From contig QXXE01000005.1 of the NCBI GenBank assembly GCA_009911355.1, positions 1 to 64,000 on the forward strand: a stretch of DNA of 64,000 nt, read 5' to 3'. The position numbers were made by a program, and so were the translations under genes. Below the pieces are notes generated by a model. That model did no database searches, was not told the DNA's origin, and saw only the letters and a program-made list of their open reading frames with translations. Every line of letters begins with the position of its first letter. Positions within the stretch are counted from its first letter, which is position 1. This document shows positions 7,741 through 17,185 of this stretch, in pieces. Source of the stretch: Clostridiaceae bacterium (GTDB lineage: Bacteria > Bacillota > Clostridia > Oscillospirales > Butyricicoccaceae).

Positions 7741-10368
7741 ATGAACGAGCTTCCAAAGGTCTACGACCCGTCGGCGGTCGAGGAACCGCTTTACCGGTTC
7801 TGGGAAGAAAACGGCTTCTTCCACGCCGAACCCGACGAAACCAAAAAGCCGTTTACCATCGTAATCCCGCCCCCGAACGTCACCGGGCAGCTGCACATGG
7901 GGCACGCCTTCGACGAAACGCTCCAGGACATCCTGATCCGCTTCAAGCGGATGCAGGGCTATTCGGCGCTGTGGATGCCAGGCACCGACCACGCGGGCAT
8001 TGCGACCCAGATCAAGGTAGAGGAAAGCCTGCGCGTCAACGAAAAGCTGACCCGCTACGACCTCGGGCGCGAAAAGTTCCTCGAGCGGGTTTGGGACTGG
8101 AAAAACCAGTACGGCAACCGCATCATCTCGCAGCTGAAAAAGCTGGGCTCGTCCTGCGACTGGGAGCGCGAACGCTTCACAATGGACGAGGGCTGCTCGA
8201 AGGCCGTGCGCGAGGTGTTTGTCAACCTCTACGAAAAGGGCCTGATCTACAAGGGCAGCCGCATTATCAACTGGTGCCCGCACTGCACGACGGCGCTGTC
8301 TGACGCCGAGGTCGAATATGAAAACCAGGCGGGCAAGCTGTGGTATATCAAATATGATATCAAGGGCTCCGACGAATATGTCGTTGTCGCGACCACCCGC
8401 CCGGAAACCTTCATGGGTGATACCGGCGTTGCGGTCAACCCGGACGACGAGCGTTATCAGCACCTGATCGGCAAGACCTGCATCCTGCCCATCATCGGGC
8501 GTGAGATCCCGATTTTCGCCGACAGCTATGTCGACCCGGCGTTCGGCACGGGTTGTGTCAAAACCACGCCCTGCCACGACCCGAACGATTTCGAGATGGG
8601 GCTGCGGCATAACCTCGAGCAGATCCTCGTGTTCAACGGGGATGCGACGGTCAACGAAAACGGCGGCAAATACTGCGGGATGGACCGCTACGAATGCCGC
8701 AAGGCAGTGCTCGCCGACCTCGAGGCCGAGGGGCGGCTGCTCAAGATCGAGGACCACGGCCACAACGTCGGCACCTGCTACCGCTGCGGCACAACCGTCG
8801 AGCCGATGACCTCGGCGCAGTGGTTTGTCAAGATGGCGCCGCTCGCAAGGCCCGCGATGGACGTCGTACACGACGAGCGGGTAAAGTTCGTGCCCGACCG
8901 TTTCTCCAAGACCTACCTGCGCTGGATGGAGAACGTGCATGACTGGTGCATTTCCCGCCAGCTGTGGTGGGGCCACCGCATCCCGGCGTTTTACTGTGCA
9001 GACTGCGGCGAAATGACCGTCTCGAAGGAAGACGTTACCGTCTGCCCGAAGTGCGGCGGCACCCATATCCATCAGGAAGAGGACGTGCTGGACACCTGGT
9101 TCTCTTCGGCGCTTTGGCCGTTCTCGACGCTCGGCTGGCCGGAAAAGACCAAAGAGCTCGATTATTTCTACCCGACCTCGGTGCTCGTAACCGGTTATGA
9201 TATCATTTTCTTCTGGGTTGCGCGCATGATCTTCTCGGGGCTCGAGCATATGGGGCAGGAGCCGTTCAAAACGGTTTATATCCACGGCCTGGTACGCGAC
9301 GCGCAGGGCCGCAAGATGAGCAAATCGCTCGGCAACGGCATTGACCCGCTCGAGGTGATCGAGCAGTACGGCGCGGACGCGCTGCGCTTCACCCTCGTCA
9401 CCGGCAACAGCCCCGGCAACGATATGCGTTTCTCAACCGAGAAGGTGGAGTCGAGCCGCAACTTTGCGAACAAGATCTGGAACGCGTCGCGGTTCATCCA
9501 AATGAACCTGACCATCAGCCATGCGGAGCTGCCGGAAAAGCTTGCGCTTGAGGATAAGTGGATCGTCTCCAAATACAACGGGCTGGTAAAGGCGGTCACG
9601 GAGAACATCGACAAATACGAGCTCGGGCTTGCGGTGCAAAAGCTGTACGACTTTATCTGGGACAACTTCTGCGACTGGTATATCGAGATCGTCAAGCCCC
9701 GCTTGCAGGACAAAACCGACAAGGAGGCAAACGAAAACACCCAGCGCGTGCTGTGCTATGTGCTGTCAGGGACGATGCAGCTGCTGCACCCGTTCATGCC
9801 GTTTATTACTGAGACCATCTGGCAGGCGCTGCCGCACGAGGGCAAATCGGTCATGGTATCAAAGTGGCCGGAATACCGGGAGGAGCTGTGCTTCAAGGCC
9901 GAGGAGGAGCAGGTCGAGCGCATGATGGAAACCATCCGCGCGATCCGCAACCGCCGGGCGGAGATGAACGTACCGCCGAGCAAAAAGGCGAACGTGCTGC
10001 TGTTCACGCCGCACCGCAGCGCTTACGAAGCGGGGGCGCTGTTCTTTGGCAAGCTGAGCTACGCGTCGGAAGTCGAATTCCTGGACGCGGCGCCTGCGAA
10101 CGCGGAGTCGATGGTCTCCATCGTCACCCCCGGCGCGCAGGTGTATATGCCGCTTGGCGAGCTGATCGACTTTGAAAAGGAGCGCGCGCGCCTGGAAAAA
10201 GAAAAGGCGAAGGTCGAAAGCGATATCGCGTTTGTCATGAAAAAGCTGGACAACCCCAGCTTTGTCGGCAAGGCTCCCGAAAAGGTTGTCGCCGCCGAGC
10301 AGGAAAAGGCCGCGAAATACCGTGAGCTTCTGGAGAAGATCGAAGAATCGCTGAACGCGCTGAAATAA
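7741..10368 (+). CDS. valS: Valyl-tRNA synthetase
   Basis: Charges tRNA-Val. The class I signatures are HMGH at residues 52-55 and KMSKS at about 525-529. The product is 875 aa, typical of bacterial ValRS. A zinc-ribbon-like insertion with CADCG and CPKCGG lies around residues 420-440. The editing CP1 domain holds [17 protein letters not shown]. The C-terminal coiled-coil arm ([19 protein letters not shown] onward) is intact. ATG at 7741 follows AAAGGAG. It is controlled by the T-box leader and ended by a hairpin. Confidence 0.98.
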   Translation: MNELPKVYDPSAVEEPLYRFWEENGFFHAEPDETKKPFTIVIPPPNVTGQLHMGHAFDETLQDILIRFKRMQGYSALWMPGTDHAGIATQIKVEESLRVNEKLTRYDLGREKFLERVWDWKNQYGNRIISQLKKLGSSCDWERERFTMDEGCSKAVREVFVNLYEKGLIYKGSRIINWCPHCTTALSDAEVEYENQAGKLWYIKYDIKGSDEYVVVATTRPETFMGDTGVAVNPDDERYQHLIGKTCILPIIGREIPIFADSYVDPAFGTGCVKTTPCHDPNDFEMGLRHNLEQILVFNGDATVNENGGKYCGMDRYECRKAVLADLEAEGRLLKIEDHGHNVGTCYRCGTTVEPMTSAQWFVKMAPLARPAMDVVHDERVKFVPDRFSKTYLRWMENVHDWCISRQLWWGHRIPAFYCADCGEMTVSKEDVTVCPKCGGTHIHQEEDVLDTWFSSALWPFSTLGWPEKTKELDYFYPTSVLVTGYDIIFFWVARMIFSGLEHMGQEPFKTVYIHGLVRDAQGRKMSKSLGNGIDPLEVIEQYGADALRFTLVTGNSPGNDMRFSTEKVESSRNFANKIWNASRFIQMNLTISHAELPEKLALEDKWIVSKYNGLVKAVTENIDKYELGLAVQKLYDFIWDNFCDWYIEIVKPRLQDKTDKEANENTQRVLCYVLSGTMQLLHPFMPFITETIWQALPHEGKSVMVSKWPEYREELCFKAEEEQVERMMETIRAIRNRRAEMNVPPSKKANVLLFTPHRSAYEAGALFFGKLSYASEVEFLDAAPANAESMVSIVTPGAQVYMPLGELIDFEKERARLEKEKAKVESDIAFVMKKLDNPSFVGKAPEKVVAAEQEKAAKYRELLEKIEESLNALK

Positions 10369-10384
10369 CGGGAATCCCCAAAAA

Positions 10385-10432
10385 GTCCCCCCGATGCAGG
10401 CAACCAGTCTGCACCGGGGGATTTTGTCAAGC
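10385..10432 (+). terminator. Terminator of valS
   Basis: CCCCCGATGCAG and CTGCACCGGGGG form a stable stem with a T-containing tail (ATTTTG). It also lies at the 3' end of the converging metallo-hydrolase gene and may serve both strands. Confidence 0.75.
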
Positions 10433-11218
10433 GTAGAAAAAGCCGGCGGTCATATCCAGATAATTTTCGCCGCTGTAGGCGGGGTACTGCTTTTTGACCG
10501 CTTGCTTGAACGCCGCGCCGTCCGTACAGGAAGCCGCGATCGTTTTCAGCTGTTCGAGGTAATCGATCTTAACCTGCGCGTCCTTCAAATCCTCGGGGGT
10601 ATAATGGGAGGTGAGGATCAGGCTATAACCTTTCCTGAGATATCCCTTGAGCTGGGCGATCATCCCGTCAGCATGGCCCGCGCCCGCCACGATAGAATGG
10701 CAGTCATGCCCCAGCATGTGGGTATAGACGGCGTTGATCCCGGGGATTTCCACATCGAAAGCGTCCGCGGTCGGATGGATCACAAACCGGATCCCCCCGA
10801 TCTCCACCTCCCCTTCCCCGATCACATGGGTGACGGTATGAACGTTGCTGTCAAACGCATCCCCAAACGCCGCGGCAAACTGGCGGATGAGCGCTTGTCC
10901 GCCGCCGTCCTTTGCGTACCTCACGGCGTTCGCAGTGGCATATTTGGGCGTGCCCGGCAGGAAGGACGCGCCCGCCGCGTGATAGGACGCCAGCATCCCG
11001 GCAACCTCCCGGCCTGCAAGATAGCCGTCCAGCGCGGCGATGCTGTCGACAAAGCAGGGGGATTCCAGCACGACAAACCGGCCGTCCTTTTCCAGCAGGA
11101 ACACTTCGTCAGACAGCGGGTCGCCGGTCTCATAGGCGTACAGCTTCATGTTGCCGAAATCGTACACATGCATTTCGCCCTGGCTCAGCCGGATAGTTGT
11201 AAAATTGCGCTTGTTCAT
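10427..11218 (-). CDS. Metallo-beta-lactamase-fold-like hydrolase
   Basis: The ATG at 11218 (MNKRNFTTIRLSQGEMHVYD) follows TTGGAGG by 9 nt, giving 263 aa. The beta-rich opening, a DEVFLLEKDGRFVVLESPCF strand pair, and later HPTADAF, HMLGHDCHS and LILTSHYTPEDL segments resemble the metallo-beta-lactamase fold. The canonical HxHxDH motif is not present (SYHAAGASF stands in its place), so the metal site is altered or the assignment is only to the fold. It is divergent from an HxlR regulator, which probably controls it in response to an electrophile or other small molecule. Function unknown. Confidence 0.7.
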   Translation of the reverse strand: MNKRNFTTIRLSQGEMHVYDFGNMKLYAYETGDPLSDEVFLLEKDGRFVVLESPCFVDSIAALDGYLAGREVAGMLASYHAAGASFLPGTPKYATANAVRYAKDGGGQALIRQFAAAFGDAFDSNVHTVTHVIGEGEVEIGGIRFVIHPTADAFDVEIPGINAVYTHMLGHDCHSIVAGAGHADGMIAQLKGYLRKGYSLILTSHYTPEDLKDAQVKIDYLEQLKTIAASCTDGAAFKQAVKKQYPAYSGENYLDMTAGFFYA

Positions 11219-11275
11219 GGTAAGTACCTCCAAAATGGTTTGCTGCCGGCGGGGCTGTCCCCCTCCGGTGGTTTT

Positions 11276-11321
11276 ATCATAGCAGGGCGGCGGGGGCTTG
11301 TGAAGTACGCACAATATTGTG
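11276..11321 (-). promoter_or_regulatory. Promoter and candidate HxlR operator
   Basis: For the minus-strand metallo-hydrolase gene, TTCACA (11304-11299) and TATGAT (11281-11276) are spaced 17 nt. Directly upstream is a perfect 12-bp palindrome CACAATATTGTG at 11310-11321, between the two divergent genes, a plausible binding site for the HxlR protein. Confidence 0.6.
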
Positions 11322-11414
11322 GTATAGACACCATTGGGTAACCATCTTGACGGCGCGGCCCTTGATGGGGTAAAATGGTACCGGGAAACATTTGCTTTTC
11401 GACGGAGGTGCAGC

Positions 11415-11738
11415 ATGGCAGAGAAAAACTTACCCGCCTGCCCTGTAGAAACGACGCTGACGCTGATCAGCAACAAGTGGAAGGTATTGATTATCCGCGA
11501 CCTGCTGACAGGGCCGAAACGGTTTGGCGCGCTGAAAAAGTCCATTGGGGGCGTAAGCCAGAAGGTACTGACTGCCCAGCTGCGGCAGATGGAGAAAAGC
11601 GGGCTGCTGACCCGGACGGTCTACCCGGAGGTACCGCCGCACGTCGAGTATGCGCTGACCGGGCTGGGATGCAGCCTCCAGCCGGTTTTGGACGCGCTGC
11701 GCACCTGGGGCGAACAGTACAAGCTGCAAGACTTTTGA
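11415..11738 (+). CDS. HxlR-family transcriptional regulator
   Basis: The ATG at 11415 follows GGAGGTG, giving 107 aa. The HxlR signature is clear: CPVETTLTLISNKWKVLIIRDLLTGPKRFGALKKSIGG, then the recognition helix region VSQKVLTAQLRQMEKSGLLTR and the wing VEYALTGLG. A cysteine in the ACPVE motif (about residue 9) is the position used for redox or electrophile sensing in this family. It is divergent from the metallo-hydrolase gene, its likely target. A repeat copy follows within 10 nt of the stop. Confidence 0.93.
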   Translation: MAEKNLPACPVETTLTLISNKWKVLIIRDLLTGPKRFGALKKSIGGVSQKVLTAQLRQMEKSGLLTRTVYPEVPPHVEYALTGLGCSLQPVLDALRTWGEQYKLQDF

Positions 11739-11744
11739 CGACTG

Positions 11745-11895
11745 CACCCGCGCCTGCGCGGCGAGCGGCAGAGCTCTGCCACACTCAATTGAACCGCGCA
11801 CAGCGCGGGAATAAGGATAGTGGCCTACGGGCTGCACCCGCGATTTTTGGGGAAAAAATCGAGTAAAAACTTCATTCCGCCTGCGGGCGGGACGT
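11745..11895. repeat. Modular palindromic repeat, copy C (long form)
   Basis: It is inverted relative to copy B and shares its 75-bp extra module almost exactly. The A/T hairpin is present with a changed loop (CGATTTTT, GGGG, AAAAAATCG), so pairing is kept. It ends in CCGCCTGCGGGCGGGACG, immediately 3' of the HxlR gene. Confidence 0.85.
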
Positions 11896-11980
11896 GGGCA
11901 GCCAACGGCTTCACGCTGCCTGCCGGCTTGAAGAATGTTTTCCTCTTTTAGCATTAAAATGCCGCGTTCCCTCCTGCAGC

Positions 11981-12009
11981 TTGACAGCTGTGCCGGAATC
12001 CGGTATACT
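11981..12009 (+). promoter_or_regulatory. Promoter of the cobalamin operon
   Basis: TTGACA at 11981-11986 and TATACT at 12004-12009 are separated by 17 nt, a near-perfect vegetative promoter about 75 nt upstream of the riboswitch. Confidence 0.85.
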
Positions 12010-12079
12010 GGCAGGGCAAACAGGCTGCTGCCTGGCTGCTTCCATCAAAAACCCGGGCTGGCCCAATCCGCCCGGCATT

Positions 12080-12248
12080 CCGGAAAAGGTGCCTGCGGCC
12101 CACCCGCAGGAGAATAGGGAAACGGGTGCAATTCCCGTGCGGTTTCGCCGCTGTAACGGAGGAATCCGCGCTGCATAACGCCACTGGGCAACCGGGAAGG
12201 CGCGGCGCGGGTCATGATCCCGGAGCCAGAAGACCTGCCTTGCCGGTA
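12080..12248 (+). promoter_or_regulatory. Cobalamin (B12) riboswitch
   Basis: The aptamer's conserved elements appear in order: GGTGCC, AATAGGGAA with GGTGCAATTCCCGTGCGG, CGCCGCTGTAA, the GCCACTG block, GGGAAGG, and the B12-box AGCCAGAAGACCTGCC at about 12224-12239. It precedes cbiD and is paired with the attenuator at 12328-12369. Adenosylcobalamin binding is expected to favour termination and switch off the 21-kb operon. Confidence 0.95.
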
Positions 12249-12327
12249 AAAACGCATACGGTTACGAGCAATGGCCGGTATGTACACAGCTGCACCTCTT
12301 TTATGTCGGGGAAGTGCCTGCCTTTGT

Positions 12328-12369
12328 GCGCCGGCCGGAGAAAAACATCCGGGTGCGGCGCTGTTTTTT
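12328..12369 (+). terminator. Attenuator of the cobalamin riboswitch
   Basis: Nested stems GCGCCG/CGGCGC (12328-12333 with 12356-12361) and CCGGA/TCCGG are followed by a run of six T (12364-12369). The hairpin is a strong intrinsic terminator between the aptamer and cbiD, the expression platform of the switch. It also shows that translation from the upstream in-frame ATG at 12271 is unlikely. Confidence 0.85.
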
Positions 12370-12414
12370 ACGCATTTTGCTGCTATGCGGCAGGGAAAAA
12401 GAGGGGGGTACGGC

Positions 12415-13563
12415 TTGGAGCTTTTTCAAAACCGTCCGGGGTCCTGCGGGACAGTATACCGGCAAAGCAGGCTGCTGCGCTGCGGCTATACCACCGGTAC
12501 CTGTGCTGCCGCGGCGGCGCAGGCCGCAGCGCAGCTCCTTTTGACCGGCCGTGCCCCCGCGCTGGTCCGTCTTACCACCCCCAACGGCACGGCGCTGACG
12601 TTGGCGCCGGAGGCCGCGCGGCTGGACGGCGGGTCTGCCGTCTGCGCCGTCCGCAAGGACAGCGGCGACGACCCTGATGTGACCAATGGCATCCGCATTT
12701 TCGCGGAAGTCTCGCGCATCCCGCAGGGGATCGAGATTGAGGGCGGCGCGGGCGTTGGGCGCGTCACCCGCCCGGGCCTGAAATGCGCAGTCGGCGAAGC
12801 GGCGATCAACCCCGCCCCCCGCGCCCAGATCACGGCGGCGCTCCGGGAGGCCCTGCGGCTGTACGGGGCGGGCGGCGGGCTGCGGGCGGTTATCTCTGCC
12901 GAAAATGGCGAAGCCATCGCGGCGCAGACCTACAACCGCCATTTAGGCATTGTCGGCGGCATTTCTATTTTAGGGACAAGCGGTATCGTCGAGCCGATGA
13001 GCGAAGCTGCGCTGCTAGATACCATCCATCTCGAGCTGGACGCGCGTTTTGCCGCAGGCCAGCGCACCGCCTTCCTCTGCCCCGGTAATTACGGCGCGGA
13101 TTTCGCGCGGGACACGCTGGGGCTCACGCTGGAAAAGGCGGTCAAGTGCTCAAACTTCATCGGCGGCGCATTGGATTACGCCGCATTCCGGGGCTTCCCG
13201 GATATCCTGCTGGTCGGGCACGCAGGCAAGCTTGCAAAGCTTGCGGCGGGCGGGATGAACACCCATTCATCGGTCTGCGACGGGCGGCGCGAGGTCTTCA
13301 CGGCGCACGCGGCGCTCTGCGGCGCTGGGCTGCCTGTGCTGGAACGGCTCATGGAGGCCGCCACTGCCGACGCGTGCGTCGAAATCCTGGCGGGAAACGG
13401 CTTGCGGGAACCGGTGCTTGCACGCATCGGCGCGGCAGTCGAAGCCCAGCTTGCCCGCCGCCTGGGCGGGCGGGCGCGGGTGGAATATATGATGTTTACT
13501 GAGCGTTTCGGCGTGCTTGCGCAGTCCGCAGGCGCGCAGGTGCTCTGCGAGGTGTTAAAATGA
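12415..13563 (+). CDS. cbiD: Cobalt-precorrin-5B (C1)-methyltransferase CbiD
   Basis: It methylates C1 in anaerobic corrin synthesis. I choose the TTG at 12415, which has GAGGGGGG 6 nt upstream and lies after the attenuator. It gives 382 aa, the family length; ATG starts at 12271 and 12385 lack a good RBS and the first precedes the terminator. GYTTGTCAAAA at residues 24-34 is the CbiD signature, and LLVGHAGKLAKLAAGGMNTHS is the conserved C-terminal block. It is the first gene of the operon and overlaps cbiL by 4 nt. Confidence 0.95.
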   Translation: MELFQNRPGSCGTVYRQSRLLRCGYTTGTCAAAAAQAAAQLLLTGRAPALVRLTTPNGTALTLAPEAARLDGGSAVCAVRKDSGDDPDVTNGIRIFAEVSRIPQGIEIEGGAGVGRVTRPGLKCAVGEAAINPAPRAQITAALREALRLYGAGGGLRAVISAENGEAIAAQTYNRHLGIVGGISILGTSGIVEPMSEAALLDTIHLELDARFAAGQRTAFLCPGNYGADFARDTLGLTLEKAVKCSNFIGGALDYAAFRGFPDILLVGHAGKLAKLAAGGMNTHSSVCDGRREVFTAHAALCGAGLPVLERLMEAATADACVEILAGNGLREPVLARIGAAVEAQLARRLGGRARVEYMMFTERFGVLAQSAGAQVLCEVLK

Positions 13564-14234
13564 ACGGAAAAGGGAAATTATATGGGGTCGGCGTCGGGCC
13601 CGGCGACCCTGAGCTGCTGACGCTCAAAGCGGCGCGGCTGCTGCGGGAATGCGACGTTGTCGCCGCCCCGGATGGGGAGCGCACCGCCTACCAGATCGCG
13701 CAGCGGTTCGCGCAGGGCAAGCCCACCCTGTTTTGCAGCCTGCCCATGACGCGCGACCGGGCGGCAATGGCGGCAAGCCACGAAGCGGCGGCGGACGCGC
13801 TCTGCGCGCTGCTGGACGAGGGGAAAACCGTCGTGTTCCTGACCCTCGGCGACCCGTCGGTCTATTCGACCTACTGGTACATCCACCGGCTGGCTGCCGC
13901 GCGCGGCTATGCGGCCGAAATGGTCCCCGGCGTGCCGTCGTTCTGCGCGGCGGCAGCGGCGCTCGGGCGGGCGCTCTGCGAGGGCAGCGAAGCGCTGCAC
14001 ATCCTCCCGGCCTCCCACGGGCAGGCGCTCCCGGAGGGCGGCAACCTGGTACTGATGAAGGCGGGCAAATCCATTTTGGATTCCTGCCGGGAGCTGGAAC
14101 GCGCGGGGCGTTTGCAGGACGCGGCGCTGGTCGAGCGCTGCGGCATGGAGGGCGAACGCATCGTCACCGACCTTTCCGCACTCCACGAAGCCACCGGTTA
14201 TTTTTCAGTCATTCTGGTAAAGGAGGGCACATGA
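13560..14234 (+). CDS. cbiL: Cobalt-precorrin-2 C20-methyltransferase CbiL
   Basis: A tetrapyrrole methylase (class III SAM fold). The 224-aa product opens with LYGVGVGPGDPELLTLKAA, the CbiL/CobI form of the glycine-rich loop. LTLGDPSVYSTYWYI and MVPGVPSFCAAAA are the conserved mid-domain motifs. The start ATG overlaps the cbiD stop and the stop overlaps cbiF, both as ATGA, so translation is coupled. It acts directly after cobalt insertion, methylating C20 of cobalt-factor II/precorrin-2. Confidence 0.95.
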   Translation: MNGKGKLYGVGVGPGDPELLTLKAARLLRECDVVAAPDGERTAYQIAQRFAQGKPTLFCSLPMTRDRAAMAASHEAAADALCALLDEGKTVVFLTLGDPSVYSTYWYIHRLAAARGYAAEMVPGVPSFCAAAAALGRALCEGSEALHILPASHGQALPEGGNLVLMKAGKSILDSCRELERAGRLQDAALVERCGMEGERIVTDLSALHEATGYFSVILVKEGT

Positions 14235-14986
14235 TCCATTTTGTAGGGGCGGGCCCGGGCGCGCCCGACCTGATTACCGTGCGCGGGGCGCGGCTGCTCG
14301 CCGAAGCCGATGTGATTGTCTATGCAGGGTCGCTGGTCAACCCCGCGCTCCTGGACGGGCGCAAGGAGGGCTGCGCCGTGTATGACAGCGCCCAAATGAC
14401 CCTTGAGGAAGTCCTTTCGGTCATGGTCCCGGCGGCGCAGGAGGGCAGGCTGGTTGTGCGCCTGCATACCGGCGACCCCTGTGTCTACGGCGCGCACCGC
14501 GAGCAGATGGACGCGCTGGACGCTGCGGGCGTGCCCTATGAGGTCTGCCCGGGCGTGTCGTCCTTCTGCGGGGCGGCTGCGGCGCTGCGGGCCGAATACA
14601 CCCTCCCCGGCGTAAGCCAGACGGTCATCCTGACCCGCATGGAGGGTCGTACGCCGGTGCCCGGGCGCGAGCAGATTGAGGCCCTTGCGGCGCACGGCAG
14701 CAGCATGGTCATTTTCCTGTCGGCGGGGCGGCTCGGGGAGCTTTCCCGGCGGCTCATCGCGGGCGGCTATGCGCCGGACACCCCGGCAGCGATCGTCTAC
14801 AAGGCGACCTGGCCGGACGAGAAGGTCATCCGCACGACGGTTTCCGGCCTTGCAGAAGCCGCCGCGAAGGAACAGGTCACCAAAACCGCGCTGATCACGG
14901 TCGGCGGCTTCCTCGGCGCGTCCTATGAGCGGTCCAAGCTGTACGACCCGTCCTTTACCACCGGTTTCCGGGAGGGCAGGGCATGA
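14231..14986 (+). CDS. cbiF: Cobalt-precorrin-4 C11-methyltransferase CbiF
   Basis: SAM-dependent tetrapyrrole methylase of 251 aa. VGAGPGAPDLITVRGARLL at the N-terminus, VRLHTGDPCVYGAHREQMD, VCPGVSSFCGAAAALRAEYTLPGVSQT and VYKATWPDEKVIRTT are CbiF/CobM-type motifs. ATG at 14231 follows AGGAGG and overlaps the cbiL stop; the stop overlaps cbiG. It methylates C11 before ring-opening by CbiG. Confidence 0.96.
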   Translation: MIHFVGAGPGAPDLITVRGARLLAEADVIVYAGSLVNPALLDGRKEGCAVYDSAQMTLEEVLSVMVPAAQEGRLVVRLHTGDPCVYGAHREQMDALDAAGVPYEVCPGVSSFCGAAAALRAEYTLPGVSQTVILTRMEGRTPVPGREQIEALAAHGSSMVIFLSAGRLGELSRRLIAGGYAPDTPAAIVYKATWPDEKVIRTTVSGLAEAAAKEQVTKTALITVGGFLGASYERSKLYDPSFTTGFREGRA

Positions 14987-16023
14987 CGCACGCGAAGATC
15001 GTCTCCTTCACCGGCAGGGGTGCGGCGCTTGCCGCGCGGGTGCAGCGCAGCCTTCCGGGCGTGCTCGCCGAGCGCTACGACCGCGCAGGCGACCCCTCGC
15101 TCCGCAAAACGCAGCTATCCCGCTTCGCCCAGCAGGCAATGGCCGACTGCGGCCTGCTGATCTGCATCGGGGCGGCGGGCATCGCGGTGCGGGCCGTCGC
15201 GCCCTATCTTGCGGGCAAGGCGTTCGACCCGGCGGTGCTGGTGCTCGACGAAAACGGGCGCTTTGTGATCCCGCTGCTGTCGGGGCATCTCGGCGGCGCG
15301 AATGCGTTCGCGCGGCTCCTGGCGGACGCGCTCGGCGCCGAAGCCGTGCTGACCACGGCGACCGACGGGCGCGGCGCGTTCGCGGTGGACGATTGGGCTC
15401 GGGAGCAGGGCCTTGCCGTGCTGGAAACCGAGCGCATCCGCGAAATCTCGGCGGCGCTGCTGCGCGGCGAGCGCGTCGGCTTCCATGCCGGGTGCCCGGT
15501 TGCGGGGCGCATCCCGCCCGGCCTGGAGGCGCGCGGCAGCGGCCCGGTGGGCTTCGCCGTCGGGCTGGACACAGCCGCCGGGCCGTTTGCCAGCACGCTG
15601 CACCTTGTGCCGCGCGTGGTACACGTCGGCATCGGGTGCAGGCGCGGCGCGGGCGCGGCAGCGGTCGAATCCGCTGTGCAGGCTGCGCTGGAAGCCGCCC
15701 GCCTGCCTTGGCAGGCGCTGCGCGGGGCCGCGACCATCGACCGGAAAGCGCGGGAACCCGGGCTTGCGGCCTTCTGCGCGGCCCACCGCCTGCCGCTCGC
15801 GGTGTTTTCGGCGGAGGAGCTCGCGCAGGCGGAAGGGGAATTCACCGCATCCCCGTTCGTGCAGGCCACGGTCGGGGTCGACAATGTATGTGAACGGGCG
15901 GCGGTCCGCGCGGCAGGCGGCGGGCAGCTGCTCCTCAGGAAAACGGCAACGGGCGGCGTGACCGCCGCGCTTGCCGCCGAAGGATGGAGGGTATGCTTTG
16001 AAGCTGCAAATGGCGGGGGTTGA
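14983..16023 (+). CDS. cbiG: Cobalt-precorrin-5A hydrolase CbiG
   Basis: It opens the delta-lactone and releases acetaldehyde (C20) in the anaerobic pathway. The 346-aa product has the CbiG N-terminal domain with GAAGIAVRAVAPYL and SGHLGGANAFARLLADALG around residues 60-120, a linker, and the CbiG C-terminal domain with VGIGCRRGAGAAAVESAV, TIDRKAREPGL and GVDNVCERAA. The 3' end overlaps hemA by 26 nt. Confidence 0.94.
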   Translation: MTHAKIVSFTGRGAALAARVQRSLPGVLAERYDRAGDPSLRKTQLSRFAQQAMADCGLLICIGAAGIAVRAVAPYLAGKAFDPAVLVLDENGRFVIPLLSGHLGGANAFARLLADALGAEAVLTTATDGRGAFAVDDWAREQGLAVLETERIREISAALLRGERVGFHAGCPVAGRIPPGLEARGSGPVGFAVGLDTAAGPFASTLHLVPRVVHVGIGCRRGAGAAAVESAVQAALEAARLPWQALRGAATIDRKAREPGLAAFCAAHRLPLAVFSAEELAQAEGEFTASPFVQATVGVDNVCERAAVRAAGGGQLLLRKTATGGVTAALAAEGWRVCFEAANGGG

Positions 16024-17185
16024 TTTCCACACCGCCCCGCTTGCCGCCCGCGAGGGCGCGGCGCTGACGGCGGGGCAGGCCGAACGGCTGCTGCCGCACA
16101 TCCGCCAGGCGGAGGGCGTTGCGGGCTGCGTGCTGCTGTCGACCTGCAACCGCACCGAGCTGTACCTGCGCGGGGACTGCGACCCCGCCGCCGTCCTGCG
16201 GGACGCGCTTTGCCTGCCGGGGCTCCCGGTGCGCACCCGCGAGGGCGAAGCCGCCGCGCGGCACCTGTTCGCCGTTGCGGCGGGGCTGGAATCGCAAATC
16301 CTCGGCGACGGGCAGATCATCACGCAGGCCGGGAACGCCATCGCGCTCGCGCGGCGGCAGCACACGGCGGACAGCGTGCTCGATTCGCTGTTCCGCCGGG
16401 CGGTCACAGCGGGCAAGCGGGTGAAGACCGAGACCGTCCTCACCGCCGTCCCTGCGTCCGCCGCGTGGCAGGCCGTCCACCTGGCGCGCGAGCGGTTCGA
16501 CGGGCTGCAAAACCGCCGGGCGGTCGTGATCGGCAACGGCGAGATGGGCCGCCTGGCGGCGGCGCTGCTGCGGGACGCGGGCTGCGCGGTCACGGTAACA
16601 CTGCGCTCCTACCGCCACGGTGAAACGGTCGTCCCGGCGGGCTGCGCGACCCATCCCTACGACGGCCGCTACGCGGCGCTGGAAGGGGCAGACCTCGCGG
16701 TCTCCGCGACGGCAAGCCCCCACTGCACGCTGACCGCCAGGGCGCTTTCGGCGCTGCGCGAGCCGCCGCGCCTGCTGATTGACCTGGCAGTCCCGCGCGA
16801 TATCGAACCGGAGGCCGGGAACCTCCCCGGCGTGGAGGTGATCGACCTTGACGGCCTGGGCAGCACGGGGGACGCGAGCCCGGAGGAGCGCCGCCGCGCG
16901 CAGCAGATCCTGGACGAAGAATTTGAGAAATTCCGGCAGTGGGACGCCTACCGCGCGGCGCTGCCCGAAATCGCGGCGCTGAAGGAAGAGGTGCTGGGCC
17001 GGCTGCGGCACGACCACGCTTACGAAGGGCTTTGCTCCGCCGGCGATACCGAGGGCATGGCGCGCCTTGCCGTCTGCAAGACCGTGGGCCTGCTGCTCGG
17101 CGGCATGAAAGAGAACATCAGCCCGGGGCAGCTGCAGGCCTGCCTGGAACGGGTGAGAAGGGGAAGCAATCATGGGAAACGGTAA
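15998..17185 (+). CDS. hemA: Glutamyl-tRNA reductase
   Basis: It reduces Glu-tRNA(Glu) to glutamate-1-semialdehyde, the first committed step of C5 tetrapyrrole synthesis. The start is TTG at 15998 with GGAGGG 7 nt upstream, inside the end of cbiG; the product is 395 aa. The catalytic Cys50 is in LLSTCNRTELY. SQILGDGQI, the NADPH-binding VVIGNGEMGRLAAALL and LIDLAVPRDIEP follow. The C-terminal dimerisation part is a little shorter than in E. coli. Co-transcription with cbi genes ties tetrapyrrole supply to B12 demand. Confidence 0.94.
   Translation: MKLQMAGVDFHTAPLAAREGAALTAGQAERLLPHIRQAEGVAGCVLLSTCNRTELYLRGDCDPAAVLRDALCLPGLPVRTREGEAAARHLFAVAAGLESQILGDGQIITQAGNAIALARRQHTADSVLDSLFRRAVTAGKRVKTETVLTAVPASAAWQAVHLARERFDGLQNRRAVVIGNGEMGRLAAALLRDAGCAVTVTLRSYRHGETVVPAGCATHPYDGRYAALEGADLAVSATASPHCTLTARALSALREPPRLLIDLAVPRDIEPEAGNLPGVEVIDLDGLGSTGDASPEERRRAQQILDEEFEKFRQWDAYRAALPEIAALKEEVLGRLRHDHAYEGLCSAGDTEGMARLAVCKTVGLLLGGMKENISPGQLQACLERVRRGSNHGKR

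Noticed and set aside
7429-9285. Long minus-strand frame antisense to valS (618 codons)
   Set aside because: It is a mirror of the highly biased plus-strand codons of valS; composition, not a gene.
12271-12414. Upstream ATG start for cbiD at 12271
   Set aside because: It lies before the attenuator hairpin and lacks an RBS; the TTG at 12415 has a strong RBS and gives the normal length.
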